The notes under the pieces are model-generated. The model was not told where the DNA came from. It searched no databases and worked only from the letters and a program-made list of their open reading frames with translations. Positions 1 through 12,200 of a stretch of 29,528 nt of DNA are shown here, one piece after another. This DNA is from Gryganskiella cystojenkinii. Taxonomy: Eukaryota > Mortierellomycota > Mortierellomycetes > Mortierellales > Mortierellaceae. The stretch is from positions 1 to 29,528 of the forward strand of contig JAAAIG010000449.1 of assembly GCA_015852425.1 (NCBI GenBank), read 5' to 3'. How positions within the stretch are numbered: position 1 is the first letter of the stretch; the number at the start of each line of letters is the position of its first letter. Both the position numbers and the translations under genes were made by a program.

Positions 1-1636
1 GGGAAGGTGAAAGTCAAGAAAACAAGTAATAATTTAGTTTTTTAAAAACACCTATTCACCCCCCTCTTCTTTTATTCCACCCTAATCTCTTATCTTCTAT
101 AAAAGGCTTTCTTTGACCAACCCTCAAAAAACTATCTCTGTCTCTCACAGGAGAGCTTCTATTTGTGAATGACGAAAGGTTCCCTAAGAAGAAGACATTA
201 ATAGTCGCGATAATATTCTTATTAATTAACAAGTCGCGTGTTTCATTCAACAAACGCGACACCCTTCTACATTTCTCCTTTTCCCACCACTGAGTAGAAG
301 AAAGCCGTAATCGTCGTACTCTTACCCGCGTTCATTCCAAAGAATTTTTGATGCGATTTTCTTTTCTTTTCCTTTTTTTTTATTTAGGGACCGTGCAAAA
401 AATTCCTATGTGCGGGTACGAGGACATTTTTTTGTTTGCGCGCTACACACGCCTGCTTTCGAAAAGTTGATTCGTTGGACCAATAAATAAAAGCGCCTTG
501 TCCCAACCCTTCCTCCATCGCGTGCCAGTGCTTATCTAGTCTTTGGTTGGCTTCTCTCCAACGGCGCGTGGGGTCACTGTCTGTGTGTTTTTGTGTTCCA
601 CAATCTTTGTCCGTGCCGAAAGTATTATTACTTTATCCATTTTAGCTTTTTTTGCCCGGTAAAGAGCGATGGCGTTGATAAAAGGAAAGACAACCGCAGA
701 ATCGAATCAGAGATTGCAACTGTTTTCTCGATATCCGGGAAAGGATATGATATTACCTTGCCCATCCAAAAGATGTGAGACTGATAAGGTCTTGACCATG
801 TCTCTCCGAATAAAAATACACCTGCATAAGGGTCAGCTGTGTGGTCCCCTGGACTCGCTGTCCCTGACGGGATTCCTTGGATTCTTGCATTAAATTTCTC
901 TATGTATCGTCGTTAACCTTCTTGGGAACTTTTTGTCCACTGTCAGTAGCCGGGCAAGGTTGTTCATTTTTTTATTCTTTAGCGTCAATTTCAACTCTTG
1001 CTTTTGCTAGAACCCAGCTCTTATTTATGTTTTCGTCCTTATATATGTTACATGTGCTTGTGTAAAAAAAAATTCTCTCCCTGTCCTCTTCATAATCACA
1101 GTTTCTATCGCCTTCGGACACAGAGTACAAGAAAAACAAACAGCAATACCTCTGCCGCTCTGCGCCCTCGGCATTTCCTGGAAGGACCAGCGAATGGTGC
1201 CATTTCTTTTCCTTTCGACTCTTCCAGCCGCTCTCGTCCATTTCGCCCATTTTTTTTTTTTTTTTTTTTTTAATTTCTGCATATGCTTCCTCTCCCTCGC
1301 GCCTTGAGACTAACACCTTTCTGTGGCAAGCAAACTATCAATCAAAACAGATTGCATGTCCATTCCTCCTCATCCCCTCGCCCTCATTTCACTCTTGTAC
1401 CCCTCCTACAGCCCACGATTGATTTTCTGCATTCTATTCAATACGAAAACATTACCACTCCATCCTTCCACTCCAAACACCTCGAGGAACTACTTTTTTT
1501 AATATTTTATTTTATTTGGCGAACCTTACAACAAACAGGGTATCCATTCATAGTCATTGCGCCATTCGTTTCATTCGTGCCCTCCCTCCTCCATTTCTCG
1601 TCCAACGTCTCCGTCTTCCTTCTCATCCTCTTCTTA
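1..1636. other. Gene-poor 5' stretch
   Basis: No coding region is supported here. The open frames are short, overlap on both strands and show no recognisable domain or splice-linked continuation. The stretch is A/T- and pyrimidine-rich and holds a 22-nt T run at 1250-1271. It probably holds distal promoter sequence for the small secreted-protein gene at 1737 and an unknown flank on the left. Confidence 0.6.
1250..1271. repeat. Poly(T) tract, 22 nt
   Basis: Uninterrupted homopolymer of T on the plus strand. It is one of several long A/T homopolymers in the window; others lie at 11014-11031 and 11840-11859. It is the likely cause of the open F-rich and K-rich shadow frames in this area. Confidence 0.9.
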
Positions 1637-1637
1637 C

Positions 1638-1645
1638 TATAAAAA
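1638..1645 (+). promoter_or_regulatory. TATA-like box for the small secreted-protein gene
   Basis: The sequence TATAAAAA lies about 92 nt upstream of the ATG at 1737. A pyrimidine-rich leader and an A/C-rich stretch directly before the start (CCAACA-ATG) follow it. This is the arrangement of a strongly expressed fungal gene. The call rests on position and sequence only. Confidence 0.55.
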
Positions 1646-1736
1646 CCTCGGCTCCTTCCCTCGGTTTCTCGTTTCTTTTTTCTCCTTATCCACATATTCT
1701 CTTTCCCAACTCCACTAAAAACCTACATAACCAACA

Positions 1737-2054
1737 ATGCGTTTCTCCACCATCATCGTTGCCCTCGCCGTCGCTGCCATCGCCGTCGCCGCCCCTGAGG
1801 CCACCACCTCCAGTGAGGCCACCAAGCCTTCCGGCTCTCCCGCTCCCTCCGGCTCTCCCGCCCCCTCCGGCTCTCCCAAGCCCTCCGGCTCTCCTGCCCC
1901 CTCTGGCTCTGCTGCCCCTTCCACCCCTGCTGGCGGCAACAGCACCACCAGCGCTCCTCCTACTCCCAGCAAGACTAACGGTGCCGCCAATGTCGCTGCC
2001 AACTCGATCGTTGCCTTTGCCGGTCTCGGTCTTGCCGTCGCTCTCGGTCTTTAA
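1737..2054 (+). CDS. Small secreted Ser/Pro-rich repeat protein, probably GPI-anchored
   Basis: Intronless 105-residue protein. Residues 1-19 form a clear signal peptide (MRF start, Ala/Val core, AA-P cleavage region). Residues 20-75 are Ser, Pro, Thr and Gly only in bulk, with five tandem SGSPAP-type hexapeptides, and would be heavily O-mannosylated. A small-residue Asn/Ala segment (TNGAANVAANS) precedes a hydrophobic tail (IVAFAGLGLAVALGL) that ends the protein, as in GPI-attachment signals. The expected location is plasma membrane or cell wall. No enzyme domain is present and no named family is recognised. The C-rich codon use at third positions is much stronger than in neighbouring sequence, which suggests high expression. 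The TATA-like box at 1638 supports this start. Confidence 0.85.
   Translation: MRFSTIIVALAVAAIAVAAPEATTSSEATKPSGSPAPSGSPAPSGSPKPSGSPAPSGSAAPSTPAGGNSTTSAPPTPSKTNGAANVAANSIVAFAGLGLAVALGL
1830..1919 (+). repeat. In-frame 18-bp tandem repeat, five units
   Basis: Five consecutive 18-bp units encode SGSPAP, SGSPAP, SGSPKP, SGSPAP and SGSAAP. Units differ mainly at third positions and at one Lys and one Ala substitution. Such minisatellites in fungal wall proteins commonly vary in copy number between strains; here only one allele is seen. Confidence 0.85.
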
Positions 2055-3046
2055 AATGTCCTATCTCCAATGGATCGAACATAAAAAGACAGTGACTTCT
2101 CTATTAGACGGAAAAGAAAAGGATACTTAGATAACTCCCCCTTTTTTTAAACCAATTTTTACACCTAATAATATTTTAATATTTTAGTCCTTTTGTTGTT
2201 TCCAAGGAAGAAAAGGATTATCTTTCTCTCCACTCTTTGTATCTCATTTCAACACTTACCATTAAAAAGGGCAGTTAAAATGCAACAGGGATTGGACTTT
2301 TTTTTGCTAGAGTTCTTCTTGGAGAAATTGCAGCAGGTGTTGGAAACAGTGGATTTCATGTTCTAGTTTGAATCTTGCTCGGGGCAGACGAGCGCAGCAG
2401 AGATGAACCTACCACTTGGTGACGAAAGAGTGCGCTCACACTATCTTTTGTTTGCCTTGGCCCAGCAGCTGCAGTCAATCTCCACTTTGTACCTTTTCCG
2501 TTGTTAGACTTGGGAACAACAACCATTGGGAGCTTTTCTTTATGTTGCAACGCCCCACAACCTATTTTTACCTCTTTTGTTACAACGCATCTTCATGAAA
2601 TGAAAAAAAAAGACAGGGAGAGAGAGGGGAAGAAAGAGTCGGGGCACCCATTTTCGGCTACGCCCTCATCGTTCCCCGCAGCCCGACTCTTTCGCGACGC
2701 GAACGCCCTCCAATTTTCTTTTTCTTTTCCGTTTTTGAGGCGTTCATCGACTCCATAGAATACAATTTGAGAGCTTTTCACAAAAAACAAAAAAAAAAAA
2801 ACCCCTCATCTCCTGGGAACAAAGAGTGATGTCTTGTGACACGGTCAACGCTCCCTTTCCCAGTCCATTGACAGGCCGTTCCAAGTGGGTGATTCAAGTA
2901 AAATAGTCTGAACGTATCCGTCTCTTTGTCTCCTTAAGATTATATTGTACAATAGCTTTTTATCTAACTCATCTTCTCGCTCTCTGCTTCCTTTGTCTTC
3001 AACATCCTCTTCCTCCAGTTTGGAATCAGCATCCACCTTTTTTTTT
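2055..3046. other. Intergenic, between the secreted-protein gene and the TOR 3' end
   Basis: This region holds the 3' flank of the small secreted-protein gene (A/T-rich, 2150-2190) and the downstream flank of the convergent TOR gene. Short open frames at 2356-2790 on both strands overlap each other, and none shows a domain or a plausible splice partner. No gene is called. Confidence 0.55.
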
Positions 3047-6000
3047 CTACCAAAAGGCACAATATCCGACCCAGCACTGACACAGGTTCTCGGTAGAGGT
3101 AGCCTGTCGAATCAATTTCTCCACTTGAGATTCCACATCCAAGCTTTCCGGGCTGAAATCACGCCCAGTCAACTTGTTGGTGACCCTGTTCAGGACCGTG
3201 ATCGCTCGCTGGTTCAACGGTTCCGCTGGATTTTGTTGACTGTCCGAGGACGAGAGTGCATCTCCGTAGGAAGAGTCCTCCCCTTGTTGTTTCGCGGTTG
3301 CATTGTTCGTGGCCGCTCCGGCCTGGGTTTGCTGATTGTGGCGGTGACCGTTTGTGGTCGCGGTGTGGTTGCCGTTGTTGTTGTTGTGAGTTGCCGTCTT
3401 TTTCAACTTTTGGTTCTTCTCTTTCTCGATCAGATCCAATTCGCTAGGAAGGACTGGTCGTCTCAGACTACGCGCAAGACTCGGACCTTCTTGGTCAGGA
3501 CCACCATTCGTTACGGCGGTGGCGGCGACCTTTTGTTGGTCGCCGGCTCCTCCAGTGCCGGCTTTCGCCTTTCCCTTTCCAACCTGTTGTTGCTGTTGCT
3601 GCGTTGGTTCCTCAGGACTCGTGTGGAAAATCCTCCAGTTGATCAAAGGGTCATGCACAAATGCCTCCAAGACCGCCATCACAGATTCCTTGTTTTCTCT
3701 CAGAACCCTCATCACAGACTCACTGGTTTTTCGGAACGAACCCTCGTACCCACTGGCCTCCATCGCTAGGACTAACATCCTGGTCAAACGGAACGGAATC
3801 CTTTCCGGGAACTGGGCTCGATGCATTGCTACCTCAAAACAGTCGCCGAAATCGATATGTACAATCCTTCCAGAGTTGCGGTCCATCATAATATTCGACG
3901 GGTGACGATCACCCAATCCGAGAATATGACCGACCATCGACATAACCGCCAAGGATCGTGTATAAGTCGTTCGACGTTCCAACCACACCTCAGAGTTCTT
4001 GGATTTCAGCCACAGGATCTTGTACAGGTCATCACCTGAGGTCTTGCTGAACATGTACTCATAGATCTCGACTTTTTGCATAACGGTCAAGAGATCAAAA
4101 CCTCGTTCCGGTGACGGTGCCCTTTGGATCAAGAATTGATGTTCTGTCTTGAGCGATAACCCACGACTGTCACGGTACCCCTTGATCAGATCATGAAGCG
4201 TATCCGTATGCTTCACCCAACCGATCAGACCCGAGTTGGGTGACAATGGTGTGACCGAGTACTGTTGGATGGCCAAATGACGCTTGAATGTCTCGGGGTC
4301 GGCGGCCAGCAAGGTGTTGACGAGTCCGAACAACTGCATCACACGCTCGTCCTGACGAAGATCCTCATGACCCTTCAACAGGAACTCGTGTTCTCGACCA
4401 TCGCTGCCCATGATACTCAACCGACGTGGATGTTGTTTCGAGGACAGGACGGGCAACGTGGGAACAAAGGATGTGATATGAACGACTGGTTCCCCGCTCT
4501 TGTACGTGCCTGGAATCGCCAACTCGATATCTCGAGCGCCTTGCAGTTGAGGCGATACATACGGAAGATCCAGAGATTCGATGGGTGGGATCTTTCGAAT
4601 TTTTTCAAAGACATGCATGTAGATCCCCCAAGCATTGCTAAGTTCGTTGGCATCTCGACTCTGTCGGTACCGAGCGCAGCAATCGAAGGCCTCTTTGAGT
4701 TCTCGCCCAAAGGTCTTGACAAACACTACCTCGCTCATTGTTTCAGGACGCTATTTTTTTTTAAAAAAAACAAGGCTAAACGTTAAAACAAGAATGGTCC
4801 TTCAAGAAACAGACCATTTTAGCCTAGTGATATCATTCATATTTACCTTCATGATCATGCGATGGAGTGGGTCCAATATCGCAAACATAGCCTCAATGTT
4901 CCTGTTGCCCTGAGCATTCAGGTTCAACAGATCCTGCAATCCTTCCTCCCACATCTCATGCCACAGAATGGCGACCCTGACCAACTCGTTACTGACCAAG
5001 AGCGCCTGATTCACCAGGGTGGGACTATGAACCATCATATTCTCAATAATCGCCACGGCCGCATTCTTTCGAAACACGCTCGGGGATTTCGAGGCGACTG
5101 CGAGCGAGTAAACCAACGCCTGAGGATGCGCCTGCCCCACATCTACCAACAACTTGTGAATCAACCGATGGACATTTTGACTAGGCGCATGGATCCGTGC
5201 AATCAACTGAGGGATGACTTGAAGCCAGGTATCGATTGAGACTGTGGGGAAGCCTTGACCGAGCGTCGCACTGACATCCGATCGGTGGCCAAACTTGAAC
5301 CAGAGCGTCAATAGTCGGAGTGTATCCTGAAGAGAGTTGCCGGACGACAGAGCGATGGATTTAAAAAAGCCTTCGATCGAGGGGAAGACGTGCTTCACGA
5401 CCTGATCCGATGTGCCTACAGATGCATTCCTTTCGTAGTACGAGATCACCTCAAAGTTGGCCAAGGCCCAGGTATGCCAAGCCTTGTACCAGTTTTTGTC
5501 CAGCCGAGTTGCATATTGGTAGTGCGTCAGGATATGCTCCACCGAATCCTATAATAAAATGCAAAAAAAGAGCCAAAAAGTTAGCGTCAAGCATGGTAGT
5601 CTATCACCTTACAAATAAATTTGCAACCGTCGACTTACCGGCGTCCAATCTTGCTGAACAGCAAATTGCCATTCTCCTTGCTTGAGATAACAGCGCGCCA
5701 GCAATTGCGCGTAATCGTCCTCGGATCCTCCACCTTTCAGAAGACCCGTCAATGTCGTCGTCTCGTGATTGCCCGCAGCAATAGCAGAAGCAGAACCATT
5801 CCGAAGATCCGTCGCCAATCGATCCGTAAACTCGTGCAAACACGCCAACGTCTGAGCCCGGACGCCGGTCGCCCACATATACTTGAGCTTCGCATAAATG
5901 ACCTGAGGCGGCGTCACCCGAACCATGTCCGTAAAGTTCATATTGACCGTCTCTGGTCCCATCAACGCGACCATGGCCTGCTCTGCGACCGGTAACCGAC

Positions 6001-9000
6001 CGGACTTTCGGCACAGATTCATAAACTTGATCCGCATCACCATATCCTCAGCAGGTGTTAGCGCCAAGGCATGGACTTTGATCGACTTTTGCCAAATCTC
6101 GACGTTTCGTTCACAGCCCGAAAGGCGTTTCATCCAAGTCCGGCGGATGGTTGCCTGTCGTTCCGGTTGGTTGCCTTGTTCGTAGCGTTTGTAGGCAATG
6201 ACCTCTTCCAGTTCCGCCGTCATCTGAACCCGGACCACGGTCGCATATGCCCGACTATAACTCTCGCTCACCAATGCGGTCAATTCTGTATCGAGTGAAC
6301 TCCGAGTCTCTTCGATACATTCCTTGGCCTGGTCGAATTGCTCTCTTCTCAGGTAGAGAATGGCTCGGAAGAAGGCTTTGTCAGACGAATGATCCTTCAT
6401 GACCGAGATATACTCGCTCAACTGATCCCATTGACCAAGACCCCAAGCCGCTGCCGCGACATGCGAAGCCATCTTGCCCCGGAATTTCGCTGAAGCATGA
6501 CCCCATTTCTCCTGACCGAGTCCCGACAAGGCTTCCCATTCTCCAAGCGCATGAAGACAGCGCATCCGTCCCAACGTCACCGTGAGATCGTCCGGATGTT
6601 CTATCTGTCTCCGCTCATAGGCTGCCAGCGCATCTTCCCATCGTTGAAGACGTTCATACCAAGATTCCTGAAGTTCGATCGAATGATGTCTTTGAGCATA
6701 AGTCAAGATACCCGCAGCAGCATCCGGCTGTTGAAGATCATCATTGATCGTGATCAGAGACTCGATCGTTTCCCTGGAACGGTCGACCTTCATGAACTCG
6801 AGCTCCTTGTAATGCAATGCTTTCGCATAGGCATGGCAAGTATGGGCGTATTTTCCCAGAGTCCGGATCTCGATCGGGAGTGGTTTGTCGTCATGCTCCA
6901 TGTATTCGGCTACGTTCAGGATTGTCTGAATGATTTCTGGCGAGACATGTGGTGCCATAATTGCTGTCCTCAACGCCTCAGCAAATTCGGCCTATAGTGA
7001 TAAAAAAAAAGAGTTAAAAATGAATTCGTGAATATCTGCATCTCATTACTCCACCCTGTTGCATCTCGTTGAACAGATCCATATCCTTACCTGGAACTGC
7101 TCTGTCAATGAAGTCCAGCAGGACATGAAGGCTGCATTAAAGAGTTCCCTGGCCAGCGGTTGAAACGAGTTCGCCAATTCTGCGCATGCTCTCAATGAAT
7201 GGGATGGTGTACCTTTCAAGAGTTCCAGACGTAGTCGTCGAATCCAGTCCATCCAGTCGTCCTCTGTCGAGCGCGACTGAGTGTCCCAGGCTCGTCTCAG
7301 TGCCATCGGATTCACAGGTAGTTTCCGGCTGTCGGACTCTGCCTGCGGCACATCTGTGGTGAGAACGTATCGGTCATCGCCCGTTCCGGTCAACTCATAG
7401 GGCGATGGAAGTGGCTCCTTGTTTATCAGCTTGGTCATAACAAGTTCATAGTTGCCGTGAACAATATTCTCCCGCGTCAAGACCTAAGTGATAACACATA
7501 AAAAGTTTTAACAAGGAGGTTCGCGAGCTCCCTTTGAGCCTCGACCCTAAGATCTTATAAACGTACCTTTCGAACAAGAGGAGCAAAATTGAGGTAGTTT
7601 TGTCCGAGTTGAATCGCCATCAGACAGAGGACGTCCATGGTTGCGGTTCTCAGCTCTGGGATCTGCAGCGCCAAAATCCTCGACAACGCATGAGTGATCC
7701 TCGACGCGTGATCCGACAAGTCGACTCTTCTCGACAACGCCCCGACCGTGCTAATCGCTGCCCGTCGCAGGTTCAACGGTGCCTCGGGTCGTTCAAATGT
7801 CTTGACCAACAGCGGTATAATCATATGCATGTACTCTTCGATGTTGGAACCCAACTTGACCAGCGCTTGTAAGACCCTGAACGACGCATTGCCGTGATGA
7901 TGATTATGCTGGTGTTGTGACTTGCTGCTTTGTTGATGATGATGATGGTGATGATGATGTTGTTGTTGTCTCTCAGAGGATAGATCTGCCTCCAAGATCG
8001 CCATCATCGACCGTAAGAATTTCGGCATGTAGGACTTGTATTCACCATCGAGACAGAGTGCAATACTCTCAATCAGTCCAATGATACGTTCTTGGACCCG
8101 GGTATGACTCCAGTTATCTTGGACAAGTTGAAGGAGCTCGGGTATATAGGGTCGAATATGCTCCTTGACAATCGAGACCAAAAAACTCATGTTTTCAAAA
8201 TAGAAATCCAGGTTCAACACTGTCCCGGACTGCATGATGTTCACATATACAGGCATGATCTAAAAGAATCGACAATGAACAAGTGATTAGTATGTTTGGT
8301 GAGTTTTCTCAGTTTATCGAGTCAAAGTGCTGGTTGTGGTCTTTGTAGGTGAAGTCCAGAATATTTTTTTTTGTGTACCTGTGGCAGGAAAGGCAGCATT
8401 TTCAATCGAAGGGCCTGGAAAATGTTCAAAATCGCCTGAGTCGCTGGTTGGTATTGTTGACTGAGTGATGGATCCTTCAAAATCTTGAGCAAGGCCGTAA
8501 TGACGACTGTAGGGTAGTACTCGTCTGAGGTCGGATCGACACCATTCATCAATAAGGTCACGTCAGTATTGTTCGATTTGTCCTTTTGATTTGGATCGCC
8601 TGACTCGATGACCATTTGCTATGTGAAAGAAAGGTAATGCGCGAATCCGTCAAGTTTGCGTACAGGAAACCAGCCGCATAAAAAAAATACATTGCCCAGA
8701 ATTCATCCGATGGTTACCTTGTGGCGGTACGGATCAAGAGCTCCGAGAACTCCCACAAGCTTCATGGTCTCTTGTCGGATGCGTACAGATTGCTCCGTTT
8801 TCAAAATTGACACCAAAATATCCAGCAGGATCGGGTATTTGAGATACGGATCAATCACGTATCCTGTATTGCTCGCCAATCGACCCAGGGCCGTCAGAGC
8901 CGCGCTTCGTTTCATGGAAGAACTCTGATCTTGCAGAATCTCGATGAAATTAGGCATGAGCTGATCCATGTATGGCAACATGGTCTCGCCTCCGACCTGT

Positions 9001-12000
9001 GCCAGTTCTCCAAAGGCCTGAAGGACACTCGAGACGACGCCAGGGCTGCTATCCTTGATGTTGGGTAAAAGCACCCTGACAATCCTGTCAATGTAAGGTT
9101 TGATCATCGGTTCCGAAGCCACGATCAGCAAGGTCAAGAGTTGTGTACTCTCTTCCTTGTTCCTGCCCATACCCGAGTATTCAATCTCGGTCAAGAGTTG
9201 GATCAGGAGCTTTCTCAGTGGCGGGATGACATAGGCAGGGTTGTGTGCCGTGATCCTGCCAATGATGGAAATAGTCATCTCACGAATCACGAAGACCTCG
9301 TCGTTCAGTGCAAAGAATAGAGATCGAACGTGCTCCGCCTTGGCGAGGTGTCGATCAAATCTTTCATCCAGAGAAGCCAAAATTGCCTGCCGAATGGTCG
9401 CGTCGGGATCCGAAGTGACAACAAGTAAAAGACGATCCAAAACTTCTCCTACGACTTGTACGGCATGAGCACTTGTCTGGAAGACGATGGGGTCCCTAGC
9501 AAACAATCTGCAACTGGTCAACGCCGCCGCCCTTCGAACGCCTGCATTGTTGTGGTCCAGGTAAACCAGGCAGCAATCTCGCACAAATTCGTTGAGAACA
9601 TGTCCGTTGAAGTTGAAAGATCCTAGTGTTTTAAGAGCCAAGATCAACGTGTCCGTATCCCGATCTCCAAGAACTGGTGCAGGTAGTTTTTTAGGTTGTG
9701 GTGCCCCTGGTTCCTTGTACAGCTGGCCGCTCAGAATTATCGATATAATGATAAGTAGCCGCTCTATTCATCGACACAAAGGACAAAATATTCATCAGAT
9801 CTTCACTCTCAATAATATGTCCCACCGCGTATCAGAGCGAGCAAACAACAAGGTCATTGTACCTTGTACTCCAGCCAAAAGATCCGGAATTTGGACGGAA
9901 AGAACGGCAAGAGATCGACACATCTCCTCGCTCAGTCCGGTCATAAGCATCAAATCCAGTAATTCCGACATGTGGGGAGACAACGTCGGCCCAACAGCCT
10001 TGGCCAACATGCTGATGCAATTGAAAATAGGGACATCCGCTGTCGCACGGGTTTTGCTATAGGAATGATACCGGCAGGAAAAAAAATCAGTCTCGCGCGT
10101 CAAAAAGTGATTACAGCCTTTCCTCACTCTAGGCGCTGTTTGTTGTTACCTTTTGATCCGTAAGCCGTCCTTGATGCACTGCATGATCTCGTTCAGGAAG
10201 GGATCAATGTCATGTTGCACCACTAGAGCAATCCTTCCAATTGCCACGAATACCATCGCTCGGTCCGTCTCGTTGATGACTTTACGTTCCTTGTCCAGAT
10301 GAAGTTGACCGATAAGATGCATCAAGGATCGTCGTAGGTAGAAGTTGATGAATGCTGTGGGGTTGTAGGCCGCAAGTTCTGGGATGAGATTGATAATGGT
10401 CCTTCGAACAAGAGGATCCCGATGGTCCTTGAGTTGTAATACGATATGGCAAGTATTCATAAATCGCTCATTCATGAACTATGAGATAAAGAAGGGGTTG
10501 ATTGTTAGTCAAGGCGACTTTACGTTGGCGAACTTCATCTACGAACAGAGTCCAGTTCTTTTAGAGAAAAGTACCATTCCTCCATGAAGCAGCAGTTCCT
10601 TGATGATCAAAAGAGATCCATGAATACTCTCGACAGTTCCTATCCGGAGACCTCTTTGAGCTTCTTCCTCGATCCTGCTATACCAAGCCGCCTTTTGCGC
10701 CGACTCACGGTCCGCGATGAGGACAAGCAGTGCGCTTAGAGTATCGGCTGCGGCTTCTCGGATAATTTGCTATGGAGGGAAGATTGGCTATCATATTAGA
10801 TTCCTGGCTCGAGTCGTTTCATTTAGCTCGGTGTGTTAGGTCATGAGATAACGGCGCCTTACCTTCTGTTCCCGAAATGTTCCCCAAATATTATCAAGGA
10901 TCGTCCCGACATAAGCATAAACGATGACACTGGCATGTCTCGCGAGTTCGGCTAAGACGAGTACACTAGCATGTCGCCTTGCTTCTTGCCTATCACCTGC
11001 AAGATTTTCAAAAAAAAAAAAAAAAAAAAAATGCCCAAAATAGTTTTTGTCTGATAAGTCCACCTGATGTTATCGGAATTGCGCCCAGAAAGAGCACCTT
11101 GTCCAGTTTGTTTATCTTTACCTGCAAGTCGTTCGATTGCCCGCTTCACTTCAAACTCGACAAACTCGGTCGTGAACGTTCCTCCTTGCTGCGCCAGTTT
11201 TCCTACGATCGAGTGTGTGAATAAATGCAAAGCTGTTCAGTTTGATAGTTCCAAGCCCGAGGTCATTGAGGTCATATGATGCGACTTTTTGCTCTTTTTT
11301 TTTTTAGCCCACGAGACAAAAAATAATAGTCGGACCTACCGAGAGCTTTTGCGGCGACAGTCATTGTGGGAACATCCGAAGGTAAAAGTTGACGGAGGAA
11401 GTTGGCGAACCGTGTATCCAAGGCAGTGTTGTCGTCCTCGATACCAATCAGGTTATCTATTTTTTTTGCCGTTTTGTCACAAGGTCGTGTCAACAAAAGA
11501 ACAGCATATGATAACAGGACGTTCGAAGCAAAGCATCAACAATCATCCATCAAGCAGCAAAGACAGAGCGCGAAGAAGAGAAGAAAAAGGGTGGGTAAGT
11601 TGTTAGTCTAGAGCGAATTTCCACGTGCGGGTTTGTTTATGGTCGATTGCGAACGCGATCTTTTGGTTCCGTTCTCAGAACCAGCCGGACAGTCCCTTAC
11701 CAATGATAAGAACGCCACAGAGCTTGTCATCACTATCAGCACTCTGGACCAGGATGCGAAGGATATTTGTGATCTCGTCGTAAAACTTTGCTTGATCCTG
11801 CCATGAAAGCTCCCTTGAGGTCAGCGTGANNNNNNNNNNAAAAAAAAAAAAAAAAAAAAGTATTATGCACATCCCTGTCAGCGCAAAGGTCAAACTCCGA
11901 GATGTGGTGGGCTAGGAAGGGAGTTCCTGTGGTCTTTCTTGTCTCCTTACATATTCTTTGAGTGCCTCGGCACTGAGATCTCGTGTTTTGTCATTGTGAA

Positions 12001-12200
12001 GACTTGAGCAGATCACATTCAATGACAACGAAAAAGGAAGAAAGAGAAGAGGGTTAAAGCCGGGTAAAATGGATTAGTTTTGTGTACTAAAGGAAGGCTT
12101 TGTTTCTTTCATGTAAATGTCTAGTCTTTGTCTACCTCGCTTTCAGGTCGCTGGTCAGACGAGTGAGGGAGAGTGAGGTTGGGGTAGTGGGCGTGGCCAT
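3047..12200 (-). CDS. TOR: TOR kinase (target of rapamycin), complete, 16 exons
   Basis: Ser/Thr kinase of the PIKK family, catalytic core of TORC1/TORC2, controlling growth with nutrients. Exons in coding order: 12200-12136, 12002-11951, about 11829-11701, 11456-11340, 11202-11122, 10996-10863, 10769-10575, 10478-10150, 10056-9863, 9763-8718, 8618-8379, 8259-7567, 7483-7091, 6991-5639, 5548-4847, 4750-3047. All introns are GT-AG except the second, whose acceptor lies in the N gap. With one hidden base the sum gives 2475 residues, close to yeast TOR1. N-terminal HEAT repeats are followed by FAT, FRB (about 1865-1960), the kinase domain (Lys2034 in LLKGHED, Asp2189 in GLGDRHPSN, Asp2208 in HIDFGD) and FATC ending GYCAFW. 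The exon joins were checked by reading frame and by remembered alignment to yeast and human TOR. Oddities: altered rapamycin-contact residues, a His/Gln insert at about 959-983 and a long Gln/Asn-rich linker before FATC. The start ATG at 12200 is the first in frame after an open leader. Confidence 0.93.
7890..7970 (-). repeat. His/Gln low-complexity insert within the TOR HEAT region
   Basis: The coding strand runs from three Gln into eight His and two Gln, then a Ser/Lys/Gln/His stretch and a final HHH, at about residues 959-983 of TOR. Yeast and human TOR have an ordinary HEAT-repeat linker here. The DNA is a CAT/CAA trinucleotide tract with mixed codons, so it is not a pure microsatellite. 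Confidence 0.8.
11830..11839. other. Assembly gap (10 N) next to a poly(A) tract
   Basis: Ten N bases are followed by 20 A (11840-11859). On the TOR coding strand this is a T tract, then N, then TCACGCTGACC of exon 3. It is a pyrimidine tract leading to a missing acceptor. The frame requires one extra base (G, restoring Val) inside the gap, so the gap hides the AG and the first base of exon 3. Confidence 0.85.

Noticed and set aside
1516..2130. 204-residue plus-strand open frame across the small secreted-protein gene
   Set aside because: It is Pro/Leu/Ser-rich and produced by reading the 18-bp repeats in another frame. The frame starting at 1737 has a signal peptide and a GPI-type tail, so it is the real one.
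2945..3769. 274-residue plus-strand open frame opposite the TOR 3' end
   Set aside because: It is antisense to the low-complexity linker and FATC of TOR, has a Leu/Arg/Val-rich composition and no domain.
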